From positions 1 to 24,337 of the forward strand of contig JALOAJ010000035.1 in the NCBI GenBank assembly GCA_023228885.1: 24,337 nucleotides of DNA. Direction: 5' to 3'. The position numbers were made by a program, and so were the translations under genes. The DNA is from Bacillota bacterium (GTDB taxonomy: Bacteria; Bacillota; Clostridia; Monoglobales; Firm-18). The notes beneath the pieces were generated by a model, which worked only from the letters and a program-made list of their open reading frames with translations, ran no database searches and had not been told where the DNA came from. Of the stretch, positions 1 through 7,721 are shown one piece after another (within the stretch, counting starts at the first letter, position 1; every line of letters starts with the position of its first letter).

Positions 1-1127
1 CCTCTATACCACGAAACTTGCGCCGGCGTGCAGGTGCATTCTCTGGATGTATCGCCCAAATATCCGCATTTGCATGGGTTCATCGAAGCGGCAAGCATTG
101 TGCGGCATGGATAGGTGAGCGTTCCGTTCACCCGTGATATTGTTACCTCACCATCTTCAAGGGGCTGCCTCATAACCTCCAACACATCCTTGCGAAATTC
201 GGGCAATTCGTCTAAAAACAAAACCCCGTTATGCGCAAGGCTAAGCTCCCCCGGTTTTGGAACACTACCCCCACCTGCCAATGAAGCGGCGGATATGGTA
301 TGATGCGGATTGCGAAAAGGGCGCACCGTTAAAAGGGATGAATTCCCCGGCAATGTGCCTGCAATTGAGTGAATTTTTGTTATTTCAAGCGCCTCGTCAA
401 ATGTTAAGTCGGGCAATATGCTCGGCAGGCGCTGCGCCAACATTGATTTGCCGCTGCCCGGCGTCCCTATCATCAAAATATTGTGCCCGCCCGCAACAGC
501 AACCTCAAGCGCGCGTTTAACATTTTCTTGCCCTTTAACATCGGCAAAATCCAATGGATAATCAATATTGGCGTTAAACAGAGAATCGGTGTCTGTAAAA
601 TGAGGGCAAAGCTGTTGCTCGCCCCGAAGATGCAAGACGATATCATAAAGAGTATGCGCCCCGTAAATTTCAATGTCTTTGACAACCGCCGCCTCGTCCG
701 CATTATCAAAAGGCAAAACAACCTTTTTAACGCCGTTTTGCTTTGCGCATATCACCATTGGCAACACGCCGTTAATCGACCGCAAACGCCCATCAAGCGA
801 CAGTTCGCCCAAAAACATGTATTCTCCCAAGCAACCGCGCTCTATTTGTTCTATTGCTGCTAAAAGCGCAACTGTAATGGGCAGGTCAAAAGCGGGACCT
901 TCCTTTTTCTTGTCGGCGGGCGCAAGATTTACGGTAATCCTTTTTGTCGGCATTTCAAAGTTGCTGTTTTTAATGGCAGAGCGTACCCGCTCTTTGCTTT
1001 CCTTAACGGCAGCATCCGGCAAACCCACAATGTCAAAAGCGGGAAGACCCATTGACACATCAACTTCAACCTCTGTGATAAAACCATCCAACCCTGCAAG
1101 ACCACAGCCGTTCGCTTTTGCAATCAT
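1..1127 (-). CDS. comM: ComM/YifB-family Mg-chelatase-like AAA+ ATPase (C-terminus beyond window)
   Basis: An open frame of 375 codons starts at ATG 1127-1125 and runs off the left edge with no stop, so the C-terminus is missing (family length is about 500 aa). The N-terminal part has the ComM signature (start MIAKANGCGLAGLDG, then GLPAFDIVGLPDAAVKES) of the lon-protease-like fold. The AAA+ part has Walker A GTPGSGKS at residues 221-228, the RNPHHTIS motif and a Walker B stretch ending LFLDELPEF. Family knowledge: in naturally transformable Gram-negatives ComM is a hexameric helicase that promotes branch migration during integration of transforming DNA. Its role in Clostridia is less clear, and YifB is carried by many species not known to be competent. 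An AGGCGG ribosome binding site (1135-1140) lies 7 nt before the start. The frame is intact, with no frameshift. Identity is sure; the physiological role is inferred. Confidence 0.93.
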   Translation of the reverse strand, partial: MIAKANGCGLAGLDGFITEVEVDVSMGLPAFDIVGLPDAAVKESKERVRSAIKNSNFEMPTKRITVNLAPADKKKEGPAFDLPITVALLAAIEQIERGCLGEYMFLGELSLDGRLRSINGVLPMVICAKQNGVKKVVLPFDNADEAAVVKDIEIYGAHTLYDIVLHLRGEQQLCPHFTDTDSLFNANIDYPLDFADVKGQENVKRALEVAVAGGHNILMIGTPGSGKSMLAQRLPSILPDLTFDEALEITKIHSIAGTLPGNSSLLTVRPFRNPHHTISAASLAGGGSVPKPGELSLAHNGVLFLDELPEFRKDVLEVMRQPLEDGEVTISRVNGTLTYPCRTMLAASMNPCKCGYLGDTSRECTCTPAQVSWYR

Positions 1128-1172
1128 CTTCCCACCGCCTTTTTTGTATATCAAAATTAATACAACGCTTTA

Positions 1173-1201
1173 ATTATAACCAATTTCGCCTATTTTTGCA
1201 A
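1173..1201 (-). promoter_or_regulatory. Sigma-A-type promoter for comM
   Basis: On the minus strand, -35 TTGCAA (1196-1201) and a perfect -10 TATAAT (1173-1178) are separated by 17 nt. The expected start point near 1166 leaves a leader of about 40 nt before the comM ATG. It sits back to back with the promoter of the M24 peptidase gene. Confidence 0.7.
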
Positions 1202-1209
1202 GAGCAAAG

Positions 1210-1238
1210 TTGCGCTGCGCTCAAAAACATAGTATAAT
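1210..1238 (+). promoter_or_regulatory. Sigma-A-type promoter for the M24 peptidase gene
   Basis: -35 TTGCGC (1210-1215) and -10 TATAAT (1233-1238) with a 17-nt spacer. The predicted start near 1245 leaves a leader of about 18 nt, just enough for the GGGAGG ribosome binding site at 1251-1256. Only 8 nt separate its -35 from the -35 of the divergent comM promoter. Confidence 0.65.
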
Positions 1239-1262
1239 AATACAAAAAGCGGGAGGCAAGTT

Positions 1263-2426
1263 ATGGTTACAAAGGATGAGCTTAAAAATAGACGGCACAA
1301 ACTTTTTGCCGCGTTGGGCAACGATTGGGACACAGTTTTTATAATAAATAAAGTGAATCAATACTACCTTACCGGCACATTTCAAGACGGGCTGTTGGTA
1401 ATGAAAAATTGCGGCGACATTTTGTTTTTTGTCAGGCGGAGCTTTGAACGGGCAAAGGCGGAAAGCCCCCTTGATAATATATATCCGATGACCAGCTATA
1501 AAGATGCCTCTGCCGTTATCGGCAAAAACTGCGGCAGAACTTTTTTGGAAACCGAAACGGTGACAATTTCCATAATGCAGCGGCTTAAAAAACACTTTGT
1601 GTTTGACAGCGTAATTTCAATTGAACAGCCGATGGCAAGAGCGCGCTCGGTCAAAAGCCAATATGAACTAAAGCTTTTAGAGCAGGCAGGCAGCTTGCAT
1701 AATGACTTTTTGGTTAACGATGTTCCTGCTTTAATAAAAGAAGGGCTAAGCGAAGCGGAATTTAGCGGTATTTTATATAAAGAGATGCTAAAGGCGGGGC
1801 ATAATGGGTTTTTGCGTTTTGGAATGTTTCAAACGGAAATGCTGTTCGGGCAAATTGCTTTTGGTGAAAACTCACTATACCCCACCAATTTTGACGGACC
1901 GGGCGGTATGCGGGGCATGAACCCGGCAATCCCTTCGGTAGGCAGCAATGACAGGCTGTTAAAAAAGGGCGACCTTATATTTTTGGATTTTGCTTTTAAT
2001 ATTGAAGGCTATCACACAGATAAAACCCAAATATACATGTATGGAGCAAATCCAACTGCGTATGTATCCAATGTGCACAGGGAATGTTTAAAAGTTCAAT
2101 CGGATACTGCTAAGATGCTAAAGGCGGGAAACACTCCCGCAAACATATATAAAGCAATAACGGAAAGTCTTGACAAAGACTTTTTAAGCGGGTTTATGGG
2201 AACATCAAGGTTTTTAGGGCATGGGATAGGTCTGCATGTAGATGAGTTCCCCGCAATTGCAGCCGGTTTTAATGAGCCGCTGCAAGAAAATACAGCAATA
2301 GCGTTAGAGCCGAAAAAAGGCATTGAAGGCGTTGGTCTTGTCGGTGCGGAGGACACATATATCGTTACAAGCAGCGGCGGACGGTGTATCACGGGCGGCG
2401 GCAGGGATATTATAGTTGTGCCATAA
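1263..2426 (+). CDS. M24-family metallopeptidase, Xaa-Pro aminopeptidase-like
   Basis: 387-aa cytoplasmic protein without a signal peptide. Residues about 1-130 fit the creatinase/prolidase N-terminal domain and about 135-385 the pita-bread catalytic domain. The five metal ligands expected for M24 enzymes are visible: D242 and D253 (LDFAFN...YHTDKT), H320 (GHGIG), E349 (ALEPK) and E363 (GAEDTY). H325 follows in GHGIGLHVDE. These enzymes use two divalent metal ions to remove an N-terminal residue preceding proline, or to split Xaa-Pro dipeptides, during peptide recycling. The ligands argue for an active enzyme, but the sequence cannot distinguish aminopeptidase from dipeptidase specificity. 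The GGGAGG ribosome binding site at 1251-1256 supports ATG 1263. There is no terminator before rubrerythrin, whose promoter begins 13 bp after the stop. Confidence 0.9.
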   Translation: MVTKDELKNRRHKLFAALGNDWDTVFIINKVNQYYLTGTFQDGLLVMKNCGDILFFVRRSFERAKAESPLDNIYPMTSYKDASAVIGKNCGRTFLETETVTISIMQRLKKHFVFDSVISIEQPMARARSVKSQYELKLLEQAGSLHNDFLVNDVPALIKEGLSEAEFSGILYKEMLKAGHNGFLRFGMFQTEMLFGQIAFGENSLYPTNFDGPGGMRGMNPAIPSVGSNDRLLKKGDLIFLDFAFNIEGYHTDKTQIYMYGANPTAYVSNVHRECLKVQSDTAKMLKAGNTPANIYKAITESLDKDFLSGFMGTSRFLGHGIGLHVDEFPAIAAGFNEPLQENTAIALEPKKGIEGVGLVGAEDTYIVTSSGGRCITGGGRDIIVVP

Positions 2427-2439
2427 AAGGCAAAATGTA

Positions 2440-2468
2440 TTGACTTTTATGGCGTTAAACGGTATAAT
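2440..2468 (+). promoter_or_regulatory. Sigma-A-type promoter for rubrerythrin
   Basis: -35 TTGACT (2440-2445), 17-nt spacer, -10 TATAAT (2463-2468), so 11 of 12 consensus bases. Predicted start is near 2475, giving a leader of about 65 nt. The AT-rich stretch over and just after the -10 (2462-2476) loosely resembles a PerR box (TTATAATNATTATAA) with four mismatches, too weak to call an operator. Confidence 0.8.
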
Positions 2469-2539
2469 ATTTAATAATGGGCATTGAATAGTTTGTTCAT
2501 AGCCCTTCCCTATGATAATGAAAGGAATGTGATGTACAA

Positions 2540-3082
2540 ATGAAAGATATAAAGGGAACAAAAACCGAAAAAAACCTTATGGATGCATTTTCGGGAGAAT
2601 CACAAGCGCGAAATAAATACACATATTACGCTTCTAAAGCTAAAAAAGAAGGATATGAGCAAATAGCCGCAATCTTTACCGAAACTGCAAATAACGAAAA
2701 AGAGCACGCTAAAATTTGGTTTAAACTATTAAACAACGGCGCTGTTGCCGACACGGCAACAAACCTTGAGGACGCTGCCAACGGCGAACGATACGAATGG
2801 ACCGAAATGTATGCGGGTTTTGCAAAGGATGCCCGCGAAGAAGGCTTTAACGATATTGCAATACTTTTTGAATCGGTTGCGAAAATCGAAAAGGACCATG
2901 AAGAAAGATATAAGGCGCTGCTTGGTAATTTGCAAAACGGAAAGGTTTTTAAGGCTGAAGAAAAGGTTGCATGGATTTGCCTAAACTGCGGTCATATTCA
3001 CTATGGCGTTTCTGCGGTAGAGGTATGCCCTGTTTGTGACCATCCAAAGGCTTATTTCCAGCGTCATGTTATAGATTATTAA
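2540..3082 (+). CDS. rbr: Rubrerythrin
   Basis: 180-aa cytoplasmic non-haem iron protein that reduces hydrogen peroxide to water in anaerobes, with electrons delivered through rubredoxin or a similar carrier. Residues 1-135 form the ferritin-like four-helix diiron domain; candidate ligands are E20 (SGESQAR), E53 and H56 (NEKEH), E86/E89, E117 and H120 (IEKDHEE). Residues 145-180 form the rubredoxin-like domain with a four-cysteine iron site, C147-x2-C150 and C163-x2-C166. Length and order match the classical two-domain family. AAAGGA (2521-2526) plus the following GTGAT resembles an extended Shine-Dalgarno sequence with one inserted base; no other in-frame start is near. Own promoter upstream and strong terminator downstream make it a single-gene unit. 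Its presence points to an anaerobe that meets transient oxygen. Confidence 0.97.
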   Translation: MKDIKGTKTEKNLMDAFSGESQARNKYTYYASKAKKEGYEQIAAIFTETANNEKEHAKIWFKLLNNGAVADTATNLEDAANGERYEWTEMYAGFAKDAREEGFNDIAILFESVAKIEKDHEERYKALLGNLQNGKVFKAEEKVAWICLNCGHIHYGVSAVEVCPVCDHPKAYFQRHVIDY

Positions 3083-3110
3083 AACCTAATGCGAAAATAA
3101 GTTTTTACAT

Positions 3111-3150
3111 GAGCCGCATCACAATAAAAATTGTGATGCGGCTCTTTTTT
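3111..3150 (+). terminator. Intrinsic terminator of rubrerythrin
   Basis: Perfect 15-bp inverted repeat (3111-3125 with 3130-3144), loop AAAA, followed directly by six T (3145-3150). It begins 28 bp after the rbr stop. A textbook rho-independent terminator. Confidence 0.97.
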
Positions 3151-3235
3151 AATTTAGGCTCTTTTGAATTTTATGGCTATTATTGACCATACTAATAATT
3201 GACAAGTATTTCATTGTGTGGGAGGTGAGAAGCAT

Positions 3236-3412
3236 ATGCATAAAAAATACACCGACTTAAACGAGCTGATACAATATAACTTTGAGGCAAGCCAATATTT
3301 TTCCGGTTTGCCCCAATATGTTAAAGAGCAAATTGAAAAACGCCAAGAAAGCGTAAATTCGTTGGCAAGCTTGCAAGATTATGCAGAAAACCTGTTGCGC
3401 GGTGATATATAA
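3236..3412 (+). CDS. Small conserved-looking protein of unknown function (58 aa)
   Basis: 58-codon frame beginning MHKKYTDLNELIQYNFEA and ending YAENLLRGDI. GGAGGTG (3221-3227), 8 nt before ATG 3236, makes this start far better than the in-frame GTG at 3218, which would overlap the ribosome binding site. The protein is soluble and probably helical: an acidic-aromatic N-terminal half, a central LPQYVKEQIEKRQ segment and a C-terminal SLxxYAENLL segment. I recall short uncharacterised Clostridia proteins with a similar C-terminal pattern, but I cannot check this and assign no function. It follows the rubrerythrin terminator, so it needs its own promoter; the best candidate (TTGACC 3183-3188, spacer 18, TATTTC 3207-3212) is poor. 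A second tiny gene follows 106 bp downstream. Confidence 0.75.
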   Translation: MHKKYTDLNELIQYNFEASQYFSGLPQYVKEQIEKRQESVNSLASLQDYAENLLRGDI

Positions 3413-3518
3413 CTCTTTTTAACCTTTTTCGACAAAAAAACATATAATATTAATTGAGGCTGATATAACAGGCATTGGCAATATCTTTTTTGTCTTTTAA
3501 AAAAGGAGGTTAAAAGGT

Positions 3519-3656
3519 ATGAATGAATTTTTGTCGGCTGATTGGGCAGGGCTTAGCTATCGACAAGTGCAAAACAAATTAAAAGCATTGCGCCAAAATA
3601 GGATATTGAAAAAAAGAGGCTTTTTTGAAATTCAAAGAAACACAAATATACGGTAA
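3519..3656 (+). CDS. Very small basic protein of unknown function (45 aa)
   Basis: 45-codon frame, start MNEFLSADWAGLSYRQVQNK, stop TAA 3654-3656. Support is indirect but good: an almost ideal ribosome binding site (AAAAAGGAGG at 3500-3509, 9 nt before ATG 3519), a perfect -10 hexamer TATAAT at 3443-3448 (though no convincing -35), and a terminator hairpin 15 bp after the stop. The product has an aromatic N-terminus and a basic, probably helical C-terminal half (KLKALRQNRILKKRGFF), so binding of nucleic acid or membrane is conceivable, but nothing proves it. I do not recognise a family. Alternatively it is a decayed gene end that kept its translation signals. Confidence 0.5.
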   Translation: MNEFLSADWAGLSYRQVQNKLKALRQNRILKKRGFFEIQRNTNIR

Positions 3657-3670
3657 ATAACTTCGCAATA

Positions 3671-3703
3671 AAAATGACAGAGGAAAACCCTCTGTCATTT
3701 TTT
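3671..3703. terminator. Bidirectional intrinsic terminator between the 45-aa gene and tuf
   Basis: 12-bp inverted repeat (3672-3683 with 3689-3700), loop AAAAC. Read on the plus strand it ends in a T-run (3698-3703); read on the minus strand it also ends in T residues (complement of 3671-3674). It can end both the small plus-strand gene and, 12 bp past its stop, the tuf end of the long minus-strand operon. Confidence 0.93.
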
Positions 3704-3714
3704 AAATTATTTTT

Positions 3715-4914
3715 TTATAGAATTTTTATTACAACACCCGAGCCGACCGTCCTTCCGCCTTCGCGGATAGCAAATCTTAAACCTTCTTCAATGGCGATTG
3801 GTGTTATAAGCTCAACTTCCATTTCAATATTGTCGCCAGGCATACACATTTCAACGCCCTCAGGAAGTTTAACAACGCCTGTTACATCAGTTGTTCTTAA
3901 ATAGAACTGCGGACGGTAGTTGTTAAAGAAAGGCGTATGCCGTCCACCCTCGTCCTTGGTAAGAACATAAACTTGACCAAGAAAACGGGTATGCGGTTTA
4001 ATTGAGCCGGGCTTGGCCAAAACTTGTCCGCGCTCTATTTCATCCCTTTGAACACCGCGAAGCAATGCGCCGATGTTGTCGCCGGCCTCGGCGTAGTCAA
4101 GAAGTTTTCTAAACATTTCAATACCGGTTGCAACAACCTTACGCGATTTGTCGGAAAGCCCAACAATTTCAACTTCGTCCGAAACCTTAAGCGTGCCTCT
4201 TTCAACCCTGCCCGTAGCAACAGTACCGCGGCCTGTAATTGAGAAAACATCCTCAACAGGCATCAAGAAAGGAAGGTCTGTTTTTCTTTGCGGCTCGGGA
4301 ATGAAACTGTCAACTGCATCCATAAGCTTTAAAATTGATTCGTACTCGGGAGCGTCAGCTTCCGTTGCATCGCTTTCAATCGCTTTGAGCGCAGAGCCAA
4401 CAATTATAGGCGTGTCATCGCCGGGGAAATCATATTCGCTAAGTAGCTCGCGAACTTCCATTTCAACCAATTCTAAAAGCTCAGGGTCGTCAACTTGGTC
4501 AGCCTTGTTTAAATAAACCACGATATGCGGAACTCCAACCTGACGCGAAAGCAAGATATGCTCTCTTGTTTGCGGCATAGGTCCGTCTGCTGCCGATACA
4601 ACCAAAATTGCACCGTCCATTTGGGCAGCGCCCGTTATCATATTTTTAACATAGTCAGCGTGACCGGGGCAGTCAACATGCGCATAGTGGCGTGCATCCG
4701 TTTCGTATTCAACATGCGATGTTGAGATGGTAATTCCTCTTTCTCTTTCCTCGGGGGCTTTATCAATGTTATCATATGTTGTATATGATGCCTGACCCTT
4801 TATTCCGAGCACTTTGGTAATTGCAGCTGTAAGCGTTGTCTTACCATGGTCAACATGACCGATTGTTCCAATGTTTACATGGGGTTTTGATCTTTCAAAT
4901 TTTGCTTTTGCCAT
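3715..4914 (-). CDS. tuf: Elongation factor Tu
   Basis: 399-aa GTPase that carries aminoacyl-tRNA to the ribosomal A site. G-domain motifs are all present: GHVDHGKT at 19-26, RGITI with T62, DCPGH at 81-85 (catalytic H85) and NKAD at 136-139, followed by two beta-barrel domains. Length is normal. The usual YFRTTDVTG of domain 3 reads YLRTTDVTG here, a conservative change. AAGGAGG lies about 9 nt before ATG 4914. It is last in the operon, 31 bp after fusA, and is followed by the bidirectional terminator. S10-operon genes, which often come next in Firmicutes, are absent at this place. Confidence 0.99.
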   Translation of the reverse strand: MAKAKFERSKPHVNIGTIGHVDHGKTTLTAAITKVLGIKGQASYTTYDNIDKAPEERERGITISTSHVEYETDARHYAHVDCPGHADYVKNMITGAAQMDGAILVVSAADGPMPQTREHILLSRQVGVPHIVVYLNKADQVDDPELLELVEMEVRELLSEYDFPGDDTPIIVGSALKAIESDATEADAPEYESILKLMDAVDSFIPEPQRKTDLPFLMPVEDVFSITGRGTVATGRVERGTLKVSDEVEIVGLSDKSRKVVATGIEMFRKLLDYAEAGDNIGALLRGVQRDEIERGQVLAKPGSIKPHTRFLGQVYVLTKDEGGRHTPFFNNYRPQFYLRTTDVTGVVKLPEGVEMCMPGDNIEMEVELITPIAIEEGLRFAIREGGRTVGSGVVIKIL

Positions 4915-4945
4915 TTTAATATTCCTCCTTAAGGTAAATTTAATT

Positions 4946-7021
4946 TTATTTAATTTTTTGTGTTATAATACTTTCTTGTATGCTTTTGGGAACCGTTTCA
5001 TAATGACTTGGCTGCATAACATATTGACCGCGCCCTTGCGTTCTGGAACGAAGCTCCGTTGCATAGCCGAACATTTCGGAAAGGGGCACCAATGCCGATA
5101 TTGCTTGTGCGCCCATGCGCGCCTCCATACCTTGAATTTGCCCGCGGCGCGAATTTAAATCGCCCAAAACATCTCCCATATATTCCTCCGGAACCGTAAC
5201 ATCCACTTTCATTATCGGCTCTTTTAAAACAGGTTCCGCTTTTCTGCATCCGTCTTTAAAAGCCATCGATGCGGCAATTTTAAACGCCAACTCGGACGAG
5301 TCGACCTCGTGGTATGAGCCATCATAAAGTGTAACCCTTATGTCAACCACATTGTAACCCGAAAGCACGCCCGCCAGCATTGCGCCTTGAACCCCCGCAT
5401 CAACTGCAGGTATATATTCCTTTGGTATTGCGCCGCCCACAATTTTGTTGACAAACTCATACCCTGCACCTGCTTCAAGCGGTTCAAGCGTCATTAACAC
5501 ATGACCATATTGACCCCTACCGCCTGATTGACGAGCATATTTGTTTTCAACATTAACTGTTTTACAAATTGTTTCTTTATAAGACACCTGCGGTTTTCCT
5601 ACATTTGCTTCAACCTTAAACTCCCTAAGCAGCCTGCCGACAATAATTTCAAGGTGGAGCTCTCCCATGCCCGCTATTATCGTTTGACCTGTATCTTCAT
5701 CGGTATACGATTTGAAGGTAGGGTCTTCTTCCGCAAGCTTAGACAGCGCTATTCCCATTTTTTCATGGCTTGCTTTGGTTTTGGGCTCTATTGCAACCCT
5801 TATAACCGGTTCGGGAAAATCCATAGATTCCAAAATTACCGGGTTTGATTCTTCGCAAAGGGTGTCGCCGGTGGTTGTATTTTTAAGACCTACCGTTGCG
5901 GCAATGTCGCCGGAATAAACAACGGCAACATCTGCACGATGGTTCGCGTGCATTTGCAGTATCCTTCCAACCCTTTCACGGTTGTCTTTAGTTGAGTTGT
6001 ATACATGAGAACCGCTCTTTAGCTGCCCTGAATAAACCCTAAAAAAGCAAAGCTTGCCCACAAAAGGGTCTATCGCAATTTTAAACGCCAATGCCGAAAA
6101 GGGCTGGTTATCATCTGCCGCTCGCTCTGTTTCTTCACCTGTTCTTGGCAAAGTTCCTTTTATCGGCGGGATGTCAAGGGGTGACGGCATATAATCTACA
6201 ACTGCATCCAAAAGCTTTTGCACGCCTTTGTTGTGATATGAAGTGCCGCAAAGCACCGGTATAAACCCACCGGTAATCGTTGCATTTCTAATGCCCATTT
6301 TGATTTCGTCTATTGTCAGCTCTTGCCCTTCAAGGTATTTTTCCGTCAGTTCCTCGTCTGTTTCGGCAACCGATTCAACTAAAGAAGCGCGATAAGTTTG
6401 CGCCTTTTCTATTAAATCCGCCGGTATTTCCTCCTCACGGATATCGTTGCCCATGTCGTCATAATACACATACGCCTTCATAACAACCAAGTCAACAATG
6501 CCTTTGAAACTGCTTTCACTTCCAATAGGCAGCTGAATTGGCACCGCGTTGCATTTTAGCCTGTCCTTCATCATTGCAACCACATTGTAATAATCGGCGC
6601 CCATTATATCCATTTTGTTTACATAGGCCAAACGAGGCACATGATATTTGTCCGCTTGCCGCCAAACAGTTTCGGATTGCGGCTCAACGCCGCCTTTTGC
6701 GCAAAAAACCGTCACCGAACCGTCAAGAACACGAAGCGAGCGTTCTACCTCAACGGTAAAATCAACATGTCCCGGTGTGTCAATAATATTTATCCTGTGG
6801 TCATTCCATTGTGCAGTCGTAGCAGCTGAGGTGATTGTAATACCACGCTCCTGCTCTTGTTCCATCCAATCCATCGTTGCGGCGCCCTCATGGGTTTCGC
6901 CGACTTTATGAACTCTTCCTGTGTAAAACAGGATTCTTTCCGTAGTTGTTGTTTTCCCTGCATCAATGTGAGCCATAATTCCTATATTTCTGGTTTTTTC
7001 CAAACTGAATTCCCTGCTCAC
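4946..7021 (-). CDS. fusA: Elongation factor G
   Basis: 691-aa translocase GTPase that drives tRNA-mRNA movement and, with ribosome recycling factor, splits ribosomes. Motifs: AHIDAGKT at 17-24, DTPGHVDF at 81-88, NKMD at 135-138, and the C-terminal EF-G IV/V region (GGRGQYGHV). The frame extends upstream to an ATG at 7069, but a GTG at 7021 is preferred: AAGGAG (7028-7033) lies 6 nt before it and the protein then begins MSREFSLEKTRNIGIMAHID, as EF-G normally does, at normal length. The 75-bp gap to rpsG holds an AT-rich inverted repeat (7076-7096). EF-G is the fusidic acid target; I did not assess resistance positions. Confidence 0.98.
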   Translation of the reverse strand: MSREFSLEKTRNIGIMAHIDAGKTTTTERILFYTGRVHKVGETHEGAATMDWMEQEQERGITITSAATTAQWNDHRINIIDTPGHVDFTVEVERSLRVLDGSVTVFCAKGGVEPQSETVWRQADKYHVPRLAYVNKMDIMGADYYNVVAMMKDRLKCNAVPIQLPIGSESSFKGIVDLVVMKAYVYYDDMGNDIREEEIPADLIEKAQTYRASLVESVAETDEELTEKYLEGQELTIDEIKMGIRNATITGGFIPVLCGTSYHNKGVQKLLDAVVDYMPSPLDIPPIKGTLPRTGEETERAADDNQPFSALAFKIAIDPFVGKLCFFRVYSGQLKSGSHVYNSTKDNRERVGRILQMHANHRADVAVVYSGDIAATVGLKNTTTGDTLCEESNPVILESMDFPEPVIRVAIEPKTKASHEKMGIALSKLAEEDPTFKSYTDEDTGQTIIAGMGELHLEIIVGRLLREFKVEANVGKPQVSYKETICKTVNVENKYARQSGGRGQYGHVLMTLEPLEAGAGYEFVNKIVGGAIPKEYIPAVDAGVQGAMLAGVLSGYNVVDIRVTLYDGSYHEVDSSELAFKIAASMAFKDGCRKAEPVLKEPIMKVDVTVPEEYMGDVLGDLNSRRGQIQGMEARMGAQAISALVPLSEMFGYATELRSRTQGRGQYVMQPSHYETVPKSIQESIITQKIK

Positions 7022-7075
7022 GCTTTTCTCCTTACTTATTTTATTTTTATCCGATGCAAACCTTTGCAATGAACC

Positions 7076-7096
7076 AAAAACAATATAATTGTTTTT
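7076..7096 (-). other. AT-rich inverted repeat in the rpsG-fusA spacer
   Basis: Nine-base arms (7076-7084 and 7088-7096) with a 3-nt loop begin right after the rpsG stop codon. Read in the transcript the downstream arm ends in five U, so it could be a weak terminator or pause, but the stem holds only one G-C pair. It is probably leaky because fusA and tuf must be expressed. Confidence 0.45.
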
Positions 7097-7567
7097 TTAC
7101 CACCTGTAATGAGCAAAAGCTCTGTTTGCTTCTGCCATCTTATGTGTGTCTTCACGCTTTTTAACCGCTGCACCGCTACCATTTATTGCATCAACTATTT
7201 CACCCGCTAAGCGCTCTCGCATTGTGCGCTCATTTCTGCCTCTTGAATAGTTGGTCAGCCATCGCAAACCGAGCGTTTGCCGTCTTTCCGGACGGACCTC
7301 CATGGGAACTTGATAAGTTGCTCCACCCACTCGTCTTGCTTTAACTTCAAGCACAGGCATTATGTTACCCAACGCTTCTTCAAATGCCTCAACCGGCTCT
7401 TTGCCCGTCTTTTCTTTTACAATGTCAAACGCATCATATACAATTCTTTGTGCGATACCCTTTTTACCGTCAAGCATTATGTTGTTAATAAGCCGTGTTA
7501 CCAGCTTGCTTCCGTATAATGGGTCGGGCAAAACATCTCTCTTAGGTATAAAACCTCTCCTTGGCAC
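7097..7567 (-). CDS. rpsG: Small ribosomal subunit protein uS7
   Basis: 156-aa primary 16S rRNA binder of the 30S head. It starts VPRRGFIPKRDVLPDPLYGS (GTG read as Met), contains the conserved RRVGGATYQVP and ends in HKMAEANRAFAHYRW. An in-frame ATG at 7585 lies inside the ribosome binding site region; AAGGAGGG followed 7 nt later by GTG 7567 gives the standard S7 N-terminus and length, so GTG is chosen. The 154-bp spacer upstream, toward rpsL, is the longest in the operon and holds a foldable element (7655-7706). In E. coli S7 represses its own translation by binding the rpsL-rpsG spacer; whether anything similar happens here is unknown. Confidence 0.98.
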   Translation of the reverse strand: MPRRGFIPKRDVLPDPLYGSKLVTRLINNIMLDGKKGIAQRIVYDAFDIVKEKTGKEPVEAFEEALGNIMPVLEVKARRVGGATYQVPMEVRPERRQTLGLRWLTNYSRGRNERTMRERLAGEIVDAINGSGAAVKKREDTHKMAEANRAFAHYRW

Positions 7568-7608
7568 TTTGCTTCCCTCCTTCATAAAAAATGAATATCA
7601 CCGGTACT

Positions 7609-7623
7609 CAACCTTTAAGGTTG
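7609..7623. repeat. Short palindrome in the rpsL-rpsG spacer
   Basis: CAACCTT (7609-7615) and AAGGTTG (7617-7623) form a 7-bp palindrome around one central base, about 40 nt upstream of the rpsG start. The one-base centre is too tight for a stable RNA hairpin unless inner pairs open. No function assigned. Confidence 0.35.
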
Positions 7624-7654
7624 TAAGCGCATGAACTACCAATATATATTTATA

Positions 7655-7706
7655 TACCATGGCACTTCGCACTTTTATTTAGTTGTGATATTTCGTACAC
7701 ATGGTA
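7655..7706 (-). promoter_or_regulatory. Candidate structured RNA element in the rpsL-rpsG spacer
   Basis: Arms 7655-7661 and 7700-7706 pair over 7 bp. After a single bulged base, GUAC can pair with GUGC, then an asymmetric internal loop and a 3-bp CAC/GUG helix close a 12-nt loop. The whole is a bulged hairpin of 52 nt. No U-tract follows, so it is not a terminator. Position matches where E. coli keeps the S7 autoregulatory site, but the fold here is drawn by hand and its role is inference. Confidence 0.4.
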
Positions 7707-7721
7707 CTCTCATAGTTAAAA

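Noticed and set aside
473..1123. Short alternative minus-strand frames suggesting a broken gene at the left edge
   Set aside because: Translation from ATG 1127 is continuous to base 1 as a normal ComM protein, so there is no frameshift; the gene simply continues past the window.
7022..7069. EF-G with a 16-residue N-terminal extension (MQRFASDKNK...)
   Set aside because: The extension contains the ribosome binding site of the GTG start and has no family counterpart.
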